Of a DNA stretch of 64,000 bases, positions 34,986 through 45,926 are shown one piece after another. Under the pieces are notes generated by a model. It did no database searches. It had not been told where the DNA came from and saw only the letters and a list, made by a program, of their open reading frames with translations. Source of the stretch: Gnetum montanum (lineage: Eukaryota; Streptophyta; Gnetopsida; Gnetales; Gnetaceae); the NCBI GenBank assembly GCA_015680685.1, contig MNCI01009417.1, positions 532,061-596,060 of the forward strand, in the 5' to 3' direction. The position numbers were made by a program, and so were the translations under genes. Every line of letters starts with the position of its first letter. Within the stretch, counting starts at the first letter, position 1.

Positions 34986-35561
34986 ATTTGTCTTCTAGGA
35001 TGAATCGAAGAGGAGGAAAGTGTCAAACAGGTAGGCAGCCAAGACTTCTTGGACACCCTCACCCAGGTCGAGCAAGCCCTAAAGCAGAAAAATGCTACAT
35101 TGAGCTTGTACAACCTAGTCATGACATCTGTATCTCACCGAGAGGCTCTAGTCCACATGTTAACAACGATTTCGATTGATGGGAAAATACCAGTAGAAGA
35201 GGGAACGATCCACTCAGTAATGCTTCCCTCTGTACCCACAGAGTCCGCAACATCTCAATTAATTTTTAGTAATGACGCCATTAGGGAAGATCCTNTGTTC
35301 AACAGGGCATGCGTCCTGGTGAAGGGCACGATTCACGTAAACTTCATAGTAGGGGACCAGTTCCCCATAGACACAACGTTCATCATAGTCGAAGAAATGC
35401 CCAAGTTTAACTTGATCTTGGGGAGACCATGGTTAGCGCAACTCAGGGCTGTCTCCTCACCTATACACCAGGAAATCCACTTACCATACGCAAGTAGAGA
35501 GGTGGTAATCTGTGGTGACAAAGTGGTAACGCAAGCAATCAGCAACGTAGGCATGGAATAG
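34986..35561 (+). pseudogene. Element B protease region lacking its catalytic core
   Basis: In a different frame from gag. Open residues include LYNLVMTSVSHREALVHML, a Tat-type conserved block, then FSNDAIREDP and, near the end, KFNLILGRPWLAQLRAVSSP, the ILGRPW motif that follows retropepsin in this lineage. The D-[TNS]-G-[SA] active site expected between these is not present; the alignment jumps from the NRACVLVKG block to the IVGDQFPIDTTFIIVEE block, suggesting an internal deletion. An N at 35295 lies in the frame. The frame ends at TAG 35559-35561, and diluted similarity continues to about 35840. Confidence 0.7.
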
Positions 35562-36142
35562 GGTTCAGAAGTTACAACCTCTGAGGATGAAGCACCTGAT
35601 CATGCATGCATTAATCATGCAACGGAAGGGTTGGTCCAGCGAACCGACCCTCAAATCGAAAACGCATGGGTTTAGTTACCTTTCCAAGTGAAGGACAATG
35701 ATATGAACGGGGGACCTGGTGAAACACCTTGACCTTATGTTCTGATCAACCCACGACAGGTCAAGAAGCAGCTGCGCATAGCGTAGTAGCCCTATGACTT
35801 CCCGCCTGATCGCTATCCTTGTACATTCACTATTTCCTTGCCTTGTTAGTATGCCGACTGTTCAGCATGCTACGCTAACAGCTTGAAAAGGCCTAAACTA
35901 GCATCATCACCTTATTGCTTTCTTAATGAATTACCTCTTTTGGTATTGGCCGAAACGACCTAAAACCAACATTATCGCTTGTCGCTTTAATTTGTCACGC
36001 AATGGCCCAAAATGACCCAAAACTAGCAATGACATCAGATGGCCTAAAACTAGCATATGAAAGCATGAAAACTTTACATAATACACAAGTTAACAAAAAA
36101 TCGATTTCCTTGTTGAAGTTTTTCATTTCATTCCAAATTTTC
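35562..36142 (+). repeat. Post-protease spacer with CTAAACTAGCA repeats (left flank of the antisense gene)
   Basis: Four copies of a degenerate motif (A/G)CCTAAAACTAGCAT occur at about 35892, 35958, 36014 and 36041. The same motif brackets the other side of the antisense gene and forms an array after pol. A weak splice-donor candidate, CTT/GTTAGT, lies at 35845. The segment 35995-36142 may also be the tail of the antisense gene. Confidence 0.6.
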
Positions 36143-36483
36143 NNNNNNNNNNNNNNNNNNNNNNNNNNNNNNNNNNNNNNNNNNNNNNNNNNNNNNNNNN
36201 NNNNNNNNNNNNNNNNNNNNNNNNNNNNNNNNNNNNNNNNNNNNNNNNNNNNNNNNNNNNNNNNNNNNNNNNNNNNNNNNNNNNNNNNNNNNNNNNNNNN
36301 NNNNNNNNNNNNNNNNNNNNNNNNNNNNNNNNNNNNNNNNNNNNNNNNNNNNNNNNNNNNNNNNNNNNNNNNNNNNNNNNNNNNNNNNNNNNNNNNNNNN
36401 NNNNNNNNNNNNNNNNNNNNNNNNNNNNNNNNNNNNNNNNNNNNNNNNNNNNNNNNNNNNNNNNNNNNNNNNNNNNNNNNNNN
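36143..36483. other. Assembly gap (341 N)
   Basis: A run of unknown bases. It removes part of the last recognised exon of the antisense gene and what follows it; ORFs reported through it are meaningless. Confidence 0.99.
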
Positions 36484-39400
36484 CAGGAGATTTCGTGACC
36501 TCCACCCACTCTTTAAACTTAGCATAGGCCTTAGAAGCACCAATGGCCTTCACGAATGCTTCATATGTGAATGCCTCCACAACAGCATCTCTATACAGTT
36601 TTCGATGGGGCTCATTCTCTAGCTTGTACATATGTTTATGGTCTCTTTGGATTTTCCTCCATTCAAAGACCTTAGTGCTGATGTCTTTCATGTCTTGGCA
36701 ATTCTGGGCTAGCAAGTTCATTTTTCTTTGCTGCTCGACTATCTCACAGGTGGTTCAACGTTTTGATGAATGATGGTCCAAAACCTGGCGTAGTCGTCTA
36801 TAGCCCTCTTCCAATCGATTGGGTTAGGGTTGCAGTTTATAAGAAAAGCATTCCTCGACCTAAGATTCTCCACCTTGGTAGCAAGGTCGGCCTCTCTCTG
36901 CTCAGCCCTTTGGACCTGTTTCCAAAGGTTCTCATTGGTGTGCCTACATTCCCACAGAGAGCGTGCTGAGTGTAAGACACACTTATAAGCCTTGTCAAAT
37001 GTGCGACGAGACACCTCGATCATGTTAGGCAAGAGTGTGGGCACCACGCCAACCTTCATAGGTCGTGCTGGGTCCCACTTGAGCTGAGAGGTTGTTTAAC
37101 GCACAGAGCATAGTAATCACGTTAGCATAGCATAATTAACAAACTCGAAAGCTTCAACGTAGCAACATAAGGGCAGTTAACGCTGATACTTACCCACACG
37201 AGGGTCCACTTGCTGAAGGCATTTGATCATGTCATCGACAAGTCCCTGAATAAACACAAACTTGTCCGGGACCTCGGCCCATGACTTCATACGAGGTGGA
37301 GGAGGTCCTGAGACATCAGTAGTAGCACCTATTACATGATTAAGCATGTTAGCAAGGGCCAAAGTGGACTACGATAAGGTGCACGCAGAGCCCAACTCAC
37401 CAGCATCCGGCTACGGTCTTTCTTCTTGAGGCAAGATGACTATGGTAGCCACGGTAGAGGACCCTGCCAAATCCATGCAAGTCCCTTCCTCATGCATTGG
37501 TGACTTTCCTTTCAGGAGACCAGCATCTTTTTTATTTTGGGGAGGTACCTCTTCATTGGTAGGAAGAGGCTCCCTAATGATAAGAGCCCCTACCCTGGAG
37601 ATAGGAGCTCCATTATTCCTGACTAGGGCCCTTTCCTCCAAGATTAGGGCCTCCACGTCTTTGTTCGTCGCCCCTATCTTAAGGGCCAAAACTTCCTCAT
37701 TGCCTTCTTCTTCATCTTCTTCTTCCTCTCCTAAGCAAAAAAGGGCATGTTTGCGTCGATTCAAAACAAGCTGGTTGAAAACAGGTGCTACGCTACACCT
37801 CATCGCCTAGCACAACATAGCATAGCACACTATAACGAAATAAGCATTATACAAAAATGCTTACCAATTGGGGGTTGCGTCAGTCGTAGCTTGAGTCACA
37901 GTCTTTGTCCCTCCTCTTCACGAGAGCTTTCCCTGGTTGGGGGAGGTCTATTCCTTCACAGCTCCTTGGGCACAATCTCAGCTATGAGACGTTCACCTTG
38001 TATCACGCTACTAGCTATAATAGGGGGCGTCTCTCCTACATTATCCTAGCTGTGAGCACTACGAACTACCAAACCTTTAGTCATTACAGACAACAACTCC
38101 CTAACCATTTTCAGAGGATCTTGGGATTGCATAGTTCGGAGGACCTGCCAAATCCATGGCTTGGGAATCTGGTCATGGTCTAGCATGGATCAGACTCCAT
38201 CCTCTTGGACCACCAGGAACTCCGCGAAGCACTTTAAACAGCCTATGTAGAAGGCATAGTGTATGTTAGAGTGGGACTCCGTTTGCTCACGGAGTCCCAA
38301 AATCTCAGCCTGCAAACCACTACATAGGAATTCGGCCCAGTTGTAATGGGCCCCCTCCTCCATGACTTCCCGCATTACCCAAGCCTGCTCAAGCCCTAGG
38401 ACCTTCCCTTGGGTGAGTAGTATAGAGAATGCGTAGGCATGAAAGACTAGGTATATCCCCATGGCAGGGCCATCCTTAAGCTTTTCCATGGGGAATCCTT
38501 TTCGCTCCTTGGAGAGCCTCAACCACTCCTCGATATGCTACTTCTGTAGGGTCAACTCCTATTTTCCCTTCGATAGTATGGGGGTGCCATCGGTAGGAAT
38601 GCTAAACAGATCCGCAAACAACTGGTCGTCGATGTCAATGACCACCTGCACGCCCTGCATGTACGTGTGAGAATGATCCACCTTCCCAGAGAAGGAGTTG
38701 ACCAAGGAAAGCATCTCAGCAGCACAGACGCTCGAATTCAACACTATAAACAAATCCATAAGCCCTACCCTTTGAAATTTTTTGAGCAAAGAGTTCGGGG
38801 CCCCTCGTTCTAACTAGCTCTGGCTCACCACTACTTCGCCGTATTTGAAGTAGATGTTTGCTCCCTGCCTCTTGGCAGTTACCACCATCACCTTACGAGG
38901 CTTCTTCGCCCCTGCAACAATTTTCACAAAACACACTTAGCCTAACAATGTAGAGAATGCAAAGATTACAAAAACACTTAAGCATGTGGTGCTTGCCTTT
39001 TGACCCACCAGGTCTATACAGTAATGGAAATAGTGGGAGTTCAACCGCCAGAACTGCTTCAAGTGTGACCTGCTTGAAAGGTTCTCTCCACTCCTTGTCT
39101 AGCCAAACCTTCACCCTAAACTGATTGTAGAAAGTGGCAAGCGTGCGTGGGTAAGTATGATATTCTCCCCCGCACTAACCAATCACGCCCGCCCGTAGGC
39201 TCTTGACAGAAGCAGACTCTTGTAGGGCTAGCTATGTCGTAGCCAGTAGATTCGGTTGATCGTGAACCCCATCATCATTAATGTAGAACCTGGTGACAAA
39301 CACACACTATTAGCATTCGGCCAGGTATAGCCAGCATCACACAACGAAGCAAAGAAAAGATGCAAAACTCACCCGCTAGCACAATAGATGGTCCCCTGTG

Positions 39401-40444
39401 GGTTCTGAAAGTGCGTCGCCATGTGACGTGCGAGGTACAATGTGTTGTACGGGTGATAGCACTGGTATTCTGGCATGTCCCAGATCTAGGCTAAACTCCT
39501 CAACCCTGTTGAGTGTTGGCTGGACCCCCCTCCCTACCTGCTCATGGTTGCCTCGTCGGAAAGGTATCTTAGGATGTCCCCATTTGCCCTTGGCAGCATG
39601 GCCTCTATTATGTCGGATGCCTACGTCTCATCTAAGGAAGACCAAACAATCATACTAAAGTGGTTGAGAAGCAATTGCAAGAAGTCTCGTGCCCCTTCCC
39701 TGAACCAAATCGCTTGATCTCCCACACGTATTAGGGAAGGAGGAGCATTGGCCATAGGTATGCTCACATGGCACAAGACCCCTCCAAGGTCCAAAATGAT
39801 AAGCCTAGACCTTGGTCTTGCCTTGCACAATGCAATCAAAAAATGTTGGTATCATACTTGAACGCAATACATGCGCAACATAGTAGTGTCTAGCAGTCCA
39901 TAAATATAACATAGCATAACCCTCTGCCCATACACAGCATAGCAAAGGTGTGAGAGCCTAGCATAGCGAAAACATGCAAATAGCTTAGCACAGTAGGAAA
40001 ACAATTGGCGAAATGCCCAAAAAAAACAAGCGTCATGATGCCGCATCGCACATGACCAAACCCTCCCAAGGGTTTTATGTTACGACATGCCAAGGTCAAA
40101 TAACTTAAACTACCCTAGCCCCGTAGGCATGACAACCACAGTGGTAGCAGTCCCAGCGGACTTACAACAAAACCTTTGCACATTAGCCATGACCGAAAAA
40201 GAGGCCATGGTGATGCAAAGGCTAAAACAACACGACCGTAGAAAAAACAGATAGCAAAACAAATAGGACGCAAAACCAGAGCAGAAAAAAACAAAAGGCA
40301 CAAAAAAAAGAGTGAAGAAGGCATGAAAACTTACTAGGTCAACGGTGTGCTCTCTCACGCCGGAATGCGCGCTTGTGGCACACGTCTTAGGGCCTTTTTT
40401 GCCTCCTCAACCTTTGCAAGCACTAGATGAGTCTTAGGAGCCAT
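36484..40444 (-). pseudogene. Antisense, intron-containing gene carried inside element B
   Basis: On the strand opposite to gag-pol, seven exon-like blocks with GT..AG borders: about 40335-40444 (starts MAPKTHLVL), 39373-39821, about 39000-39289, 37865-38911, 37401-37770, 37194-37328 and 37083 down into the gap at 36483. Donors include GTAAGT (40329-40334), GTGAGT (39367-39372), GTAAGC (37859-37864), GTGAGT (37395-37400) and GTAAGT (37188-37193). Acceptors include TTGTTGCAG at 38912 and ACCTCTCAG at 37084. Block 2 contains RLIILDLGGVL and FSMIVWSS, resembling HAD/CTD-phosphatase-like proteins. Block 4 contains MGIYLVFHAYAFSILLTQGK and HYNWAEFL, resembling plant transposon-associated proteins. 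Block 7 is coiled-coil-like (WKQVQRAEQREADLATKVENL). It has several in-frame stops (TGA, TAG) and one frameshift near 36770. Product unknown. Confidence 0.6.
39373..39821 (-). pseudogene. HAD/CTD-phosphatase-like exon of the antisense gene
   Basis: The open part (39821 to about 39624) reads RLIILDLGGVLCHVSIP, then WFREGARDFLQLLLNHF and MIVWSS. Plant HAD-superfamily proteins of the NIF/FCP1-like type have hydrophobic-LDLNG-L near the start and R-P-x-x-x-x-FL..F..VGVWSS about 50 residues on. The second acidic residue of the usual DxDxT loop is absent (DLGGV), so catalysis is doubtful. After a TAG the frame continues with ASDIIEAMLPRANGDILRYL and ends at a GTGAGT donor. Similarity is from motif memory only. 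Confidence 0.4.
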
Positions 40445-41194
40445 GGCCCTCCTTGTAGATTTATGACCTTCACTGTAGAAATTCATNCGCAAAGGCCAAA
40501 TGGGGAAACTTAACTTTTTCTCTCTCTGATTAATGTGAAGCACGCCGTGCAGCATAGCATGCTCGCCACGACATCATAACACTATTAGCATTTAAGCCTT
40601 GACATGCTTCAAGCCAACTACTCACCTTCCCGAAGAAAAAGAAAAGATATAATAATATTTTTTTTTGATTAAGGGTCTGAAAAGACCTTAAACTAACGAG
40701 CCTAGCATAGTTGCGCTCCTCAGGGTTTGAAAAGACCCTAAAATAGTAGTTTTGACCCGTCATGTTCACAGTCCACAACGACGTTAAACTAACCATATCC
40801 TTACACTAGCAGTCGCCTCATCCTTTTCCACATAGGCAGTATCACATTTCTTAGAGGTTTCATGATTTCATTTTTGCACTGGCAGTTCGATGCTCCTTAT
40901 ACTCACAATTTCCTTTTTTTATTATTATTTTTCATATCAAGATTTTGCATGTTGCAATATGGCAGTCCGAGATGACACTAAACTAGCAGTTTGACATTCA
41001 CGTGTCAACAGTCACGCATTCCATTAGCAATTCTACACTCTCGCACCTTGGTGGTCTGCCATGACCTTAAACTAGCAAACTTTCAATCTTTGCATCGCCT
41101 CACTTAGCAAGTTGCATCTCGGTGTTGCTTTGTAGATGTACGTTTCACACAATCTCTAATGATCCTTACCCAGGCTTTCATCTTATGATGGCAG
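40445..41194 (+). repeat. Right flank of the antisense gene: TTAAACTAGCA repeats and candidate splice acceptor
   Basis: Five degenerate copies of GACCTTAAACTAGCA-type motifs at about 40682, 40731, 40780, 40975 and 41064, in the same orientation as the other two arrays. A TAGCATAGC cluster lies at about 40545-40560, upstream of the antisense ATG. At 41192-41194 a CAG follows a moderately pyrimidine-rich stretch and opens directly into the pol frame, so it is a candidate 3' splice site for a protease-RT intron. Contains an N at 40487. Confidence 0.55.
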
Positions 41195-42960
41195 GTCAAG
41201 CAAGAGATGGGAATCCATCGTGCCCTTTCCACACCTTTAATGTTAACAGGGCCACAGGGCAAGCTCACGAGACATTTGAACCCCAACATGATCGACTAGA
41301 GGTCGACTACGATTAACACTATAGCAGCCTTAGAAACATCCCTAGATTGGACCAGGCACTTGGTCCAAGCCCTAGATTTAGAGGTCAGGGATGTAACCGA
41401 GGATCCTCTTGTCAAGATACCTATGACCACGTCAAAGGGGAAGGTAAAGACGTTAAGACTCAGCTCCCTCCTAGACACACAAACACATGAAGGCGTAGTT
41501 AAAAATTTGCAGGACCACATCGATGTCTTCACATGGTCGTACAGCAACATGCTGGGTCTGGATCTGCAGCTGATTCAACATAACATCGTCCTAGACCCAC
41601 ACGTAAAGGAAGTTAAGCAAAAGGCTTGTAAAATTTAGCCAAAAATCACACTAACCATGAGGGATGAAATCACTAAGTTATACCAAGCAGGTTTCATTTG
41701 CGCGGTCGACTATTCAGAGTAGGTGTCCAACATCATTGTAGTTTCGAAGAAAACAGGAGGGATACGAATCTGTATAGACTTCCGAGACTTGAACAAGACA
41801 ATGATCAAAGAGAACTTCCCACTCTCAAGCATTGATCAACTCATTGACACCACAGCTGGCCATGCTTTGCTATCCTTCATCGATGGATTCTCTGGATACA
41901 ACCAGATCCGCATCAACCTAGAGCACCAGCTTTCAACAACCCTCATGACTCCGTGGGGAACCTTCTACTATACCATGATGCCTTTCGGGCTCAAGGATGC
42001 TGGAGCAACCTACCAGCAAGCCATGACCTACATTTTCAATGACTAAATCCTAGAAACATTAAATGATTATGTAGATGACATAGTAGTTAAGTCCAAGGAG
42101 GTAGCCGATCACCCACGTGATCTAGAGGTAGTCCTCAAGTACTGCCAAATGCACGACTTATGTCTTAATCCTAAGAAGTGCGTCTTCGGAGTAAAGACCA
42201 AACACATGTTAGGGTTCGTAGTATCAAAGGTTGGAATACGGGTGGACCTCAACAAAATCAAGGCCATCGTCAATCTAGCACCTCCCACAAACCTTAAGGA
42301 GTTATGCAGTTTACAAGACAGGGTACAATTCATTTGAAGGTTCATAGCTAGGTTGACCAACAAGTTACACCCCATGCAACATCTTCTAAAGAAGGGGATT
42401 GACTTTGAATGGACAACCCAGTGTCAACAAGCCTTTGATGATCTAAACAAGGAGCTCTCGCACCTCCCAATGGTGCACCCGTCTCAAAGGGACAAGCCTT
42501 TCTTCATATACCTTGCCAGCTTCAACGCATCCATAGCAGCATTGCTATGTCAGAAGCGGGACGACGGTTCTGAGATCTTGGTGTATTACCTGAGCCATGC
42601 ACTAATAGCATACGAGGCGAAGTATAATGAAGTGCAGGGGAATTGCCTAGCCTTAGTATTCACACTAAAAAATTGGCAACATTACTTGTTTCGCAACACA
42701 ACTAACATCATTTGCAAAAGCAACATACTCTAGGCTATCACCAGCAACCTATACGAAAGTAGTAGGATAGCCCGATGGAAGGCAATAACCACAGAGTTCA
42801 ACCTATGCTATGTAAGTCAATCGTCGACAAAGGGTCAAGCCATAGCAACCCAACTTACGGCCTCACCAGTCGACAACCAGGCTACCATAGACCCAGAATT
42901 CCCAAATGAATACGTTAGCAATATCACCATCGTCCCATCGCATTTCAAGGCTACCTTACA
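41195..42960 (+). pseudogene. Element B reverse transcriptase and RNase H
   Basis: One frame from 41195 (VKQEMGIHRAL) to the end of pol with no frameshift. RT motifs in order: GGIRICIDFRDLNK, FIDGFSGYNQI, MPFGLKDAGATYQQAM and the intact catalytic YVDD (about 42070). The connection and canonical Ty3 RNase H follow: FDDLNKEL, DKPFFIYLASFNASIAALL, YYLSHAL and KNWQHYLF. Stops at about 41636 TAG, 41718 TAG, 42044 TAA, 42335 TGA and 42731 TAG disable it. It would copy element RNA to DNA in the particle. Confidence 0.9.
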
Positions 42961-43330
42961 TTTCAACGGTGCCTCAACTACGTGAGGAGGTAGCGCCGCT
43001 GCCATGATCACATTCCCCTCTGGGGAAATGTACCCATTCGCTTATCATTTTGCGTTCCCTTGCACCAACAACGTGGTAGAATACGAGGGGCTACTCAGAG
43101 GCTTCTTAACTACCCAAGCGCTGTGTATACAACATCTGGCAATTTGAGGAGATTCACAACTAGTTGTGAATCAAATCACCGAAGTCTACGCCTGCAAGGC
43201 TACGCACCTACAACCCTACTGCAACCTAGCAAAAATCCTACTCAAGCAATTTGCAACCATTGATGTGCAACACATGCCACGTAACGAGAACACCGTAGCA
43301 AACGCCCTAGCTACCCTCGTGTTAAACATC
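42950..43330 (+). pseudogene. Second, archaeal-type RNase H of element B
   Basis: After the Ty3 RNase H lies a second RNase H-like domain: HFNGAST, GGSAAAMITFPSGEMYPFAY, NNVVEYEGLLRG, GDSQLVVNQI and HMPRNENTVANALATL. A second RNase H placed between RT-RNase H and integrase is the hallmark of the Tat lineage (Ogre, Retand, Grande and relatives). Two acidic catalytic positions are N here (the N of FNGAS and the N of VANAL), and two TGA codons interrupt it, so it is dead. Confidence 0.8.
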
Positions 43331-44677
43331 CCATTACATTCTTTGGAAAGCCTACCAACCGTGATCATAGAATGTGTAGAGCCTGTCACTCAAGCGGAAC
43401 ACGTGGCCTCTTTCGATGCTGCGGATACCCTGGAGACATACGATAACATTAAAGCTTATCTACAGCATGGCGAAACCCCAAGTGGATTGACATTGGCCGA
43501 GAGAGATGCAATCCATAAGCATGCTCGACAATACGTGCTCATGGGAAATGACGCCCTGTGTCGACGATCCTACGAAGGGATATTGCTGGCATGCGTGGGT
43601 GATGAGTAGGCACAAAAGGTAGTTAATGAGGTTCATGAAGGGCTATGTAGTGGACATATAACATCCAGGGCTATGGCGGAGAAAATTAGATGCCTAGGGT
43701 ACTATTGGCCCTACATGGAACATGACTACCTATCAAAAATCAAGATGTGTGACACATGCCAGAGATATGCAAATCTCATACACATGGCACCTACAGACCT
43801 GCATCCAACGCAAATCATGTGGCCCTTCCAATGATGGGGACTAGACCTCATAGGACCTATCACACCTAAGTCCTCTATAGGGCATAGCTTCATCATCACT
43901 GCCACAAAGTATTTTACCAAGTGGGTGGAGGCTATTCCCCTGAGAAAGACGATGTCCCAGCAAATCTACCATTTCATCCTTGAAAACATAGTAACTAGGT
44001 TTGGGCTTCCGATGACTATTGTTACCAAAAATGGCCCACAGTTCAGCAGTATGGAGACCCAAACCTTCTATAGAAATCTAGGCACTAAATAATCATTTTC
44101 TTCCCCTTATTATTCGCAGGCGAACGGGCAGGCGGAGGCTACAAATAAGTCCATCATCAACTTGCTGAAGCAGATGCTCAACAATAGCAAGAGGCGGTGG
44201 CATGAGCAAATGCTCTACATCCTCTGGGCCTACCGAACGATGTGCCAAACTGCAACAAGTAAGACTCCTTACAGTCTTATTTATGGGTCTGAAGTAGTAT
44301 TGCCTCTTGAGTTGCAGGTACCCTCACTCCAGATGATCCTATCCGATGTCGTGAATGAAGCCCAAAACAACGAGTCGCGAACCATTGACCTTGACTCGGT
44401 GGAGGAAGAACGTGTGCAGACGCTGAGATGCATCGAGCACTATCAAAACAAACAACAGCAGAAGCACCATGCAGACCTGTATCGATAGCTAATGCAGAAG
44501 GGAGACCTCATCCTCAAGGTCATCCATGAATACATGAGCAAATTCTCAGCTAACTGGGAAGGTTCTTACGTGGTCACCAAAGCCTTTGGAAATGGAGCCT
44601 TCAAGTTGGCGGACATGGACGGCAATGAGTTCATCAACCCGATGAATCACTCGCATCTCAAGTCATACTATGTCTGA
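43331..44677 (+). pseudogene. Element B integrase
   Basis: Zinc-binding N-terminus HEGLCSGH..CDTCQ (HHCC), then the core: WGLDLIGPI (first acidic residue present), IVTKNGPQF (the second catalytic acidic position is K) and NGQAEATNKS (third, E, present). The C-terminal part includes SKTPYSLIYGSEVVLPLE and a KGDLILKV..NWEGSYVV segment. Stops at about 43607 TAG, 43833 TGA, 44090 TAA and 44486 TAG. The protein would join element DNA to chromosomes, but the K substitution alone would stop it. Confidence 0.88.
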
Positions 44678-44694
44678 AGCACCATGGCAACAAA

Positions 44695-44920
44695 AGGAGT
44701 CATCCGTTACGATGATAAACTGGCAACAACACCAAGCAATGTCTGCAATGATGATAAACTAGCGACATCGAGTAATACCCGCTACGGTGTTAAACTGGTA
44801 GCAGCCGTCCGCTACGACGTAAAACTGGCATGTACGGTCTGCTGGGAACTTAAACCAGCACAGCGGTCTGCTGAGACCTTAAACTAGCAGATGGTCTACC
44901 AAGACCTTAAACTAGGTTTG
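44695..44920 (+). repeat. Tandem array of a 27-38 bp motif after pol
   Basis: Seven degenerate copies of TCYGCTACGACSTTAAACTRGCAG at about 44712, 44752, 44783, 44816, 44848, 44877 and 44904, with shrinking spacing. Hypervariable tandem repeats in the 3' untranslated part are known for Tat/Ogre elements. The same motif brackets the antisense gene. Confidence 0.8.
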
Positions 44921-45926
44921 CATCGCACCCTCAGCATGCACCATCACCAGATGCATGTCGAACCAATGGCTGAAATGCCGACGCATGGGTGGGACGTCGC
45001 CGCTCCAGGATGCAGTTCACAACGAAATGAGAATGCAGTCTGGAGCATACGTGGTGCCACCATCCTTGGCATCATGTTGATCCTTCGAAGACACTGTGTG
45101 GTGTCACATTGGCCCTTCGAACCTACTGTTGCCACAGCCCACTGCCCTGATGGTAGTTCTTGGGCTAGTTCTTGCATCTGGAGTGCCATCAGTATTATGG
45201 CCCAGCCACAATATTGTTTTTCTTCTATCCTCTGCCAATGTTTTGGCTTGCGTGACATTTAGTTATGTGGTAGCTGATCTCATAGCTAAAACTGAGCATG
45301 CATGCCTTTGGCGGGGATTCTAGTGCATTCGCATCCACAACAACCCCCGGTGCCTTGGAGGCCAGCTCCTCCACGCCGGCACTACCAAGGTCACTATTGG
45401 CCTTCCAGATTTGGGCATCTCACACTAGTGATGGTGCCCAAGAGTAACAACAATGCCATCATCCAGCAAGACCTATGTCCCTGCAGACACCTCTCACTAC
45501 AACAGCAAATGCTACAGCGTCACGAAGTGTGTGCCTCGACTAGCTCGGCTACTTCAGAGTGCAAACTCCAGCACGTGTGTAACACAACTCTCCATATGGA
45601 AGGTGTCCGTAGGTAGGTCAAAACCCTTCACAGATGTAACGTAACTCATCCTACGAAGGGAGCACCTGTCCTATAAGAGGTTAAAGAACAACGCTAGCCA
45701 AAGATGAAAATACAAACGAGCCCCTCAGAGCACTCCAACGAGGGACTCGGCTAAACATCTCTCTGCCTTAACCTCTGTAAAACCAATGGAAAACTCTCAA
45801 GTGTGGCCAAGCAACATCTCGACACTCATCGAGCGATGACCTTAACATTTTTCTTGCTGTGGTGCTTCGTATTCTTTGCCGATGTCTATCGTGCTTGTCT
45901 TCCAAACATCGACAAAGAGGGACCAA
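44921..45926 (+). other. Element B 3' untranslated region and polypurine tract
   Basis: No protein recognised; ORFs at 44891-45616 overlap in several frames and lack domains. The purine-rich ACAAAGAGGGACCAA at about 45912-45926 directly precedes the 3' LTR and is the likely polypurine tract. Confidence 0.65.

Noticed and set aside
35995-36721. Long ORFs on both strands across the N run
   Set aside because: Their length comes from unknown bases; only the ends at 35995-36142 and 36484-36721 carry sequence.
44944-45644. Possible accessory ORFs after B pol
   Set aside because: Overlapping in several frames with no motif; placed in the 3' untranslated region.
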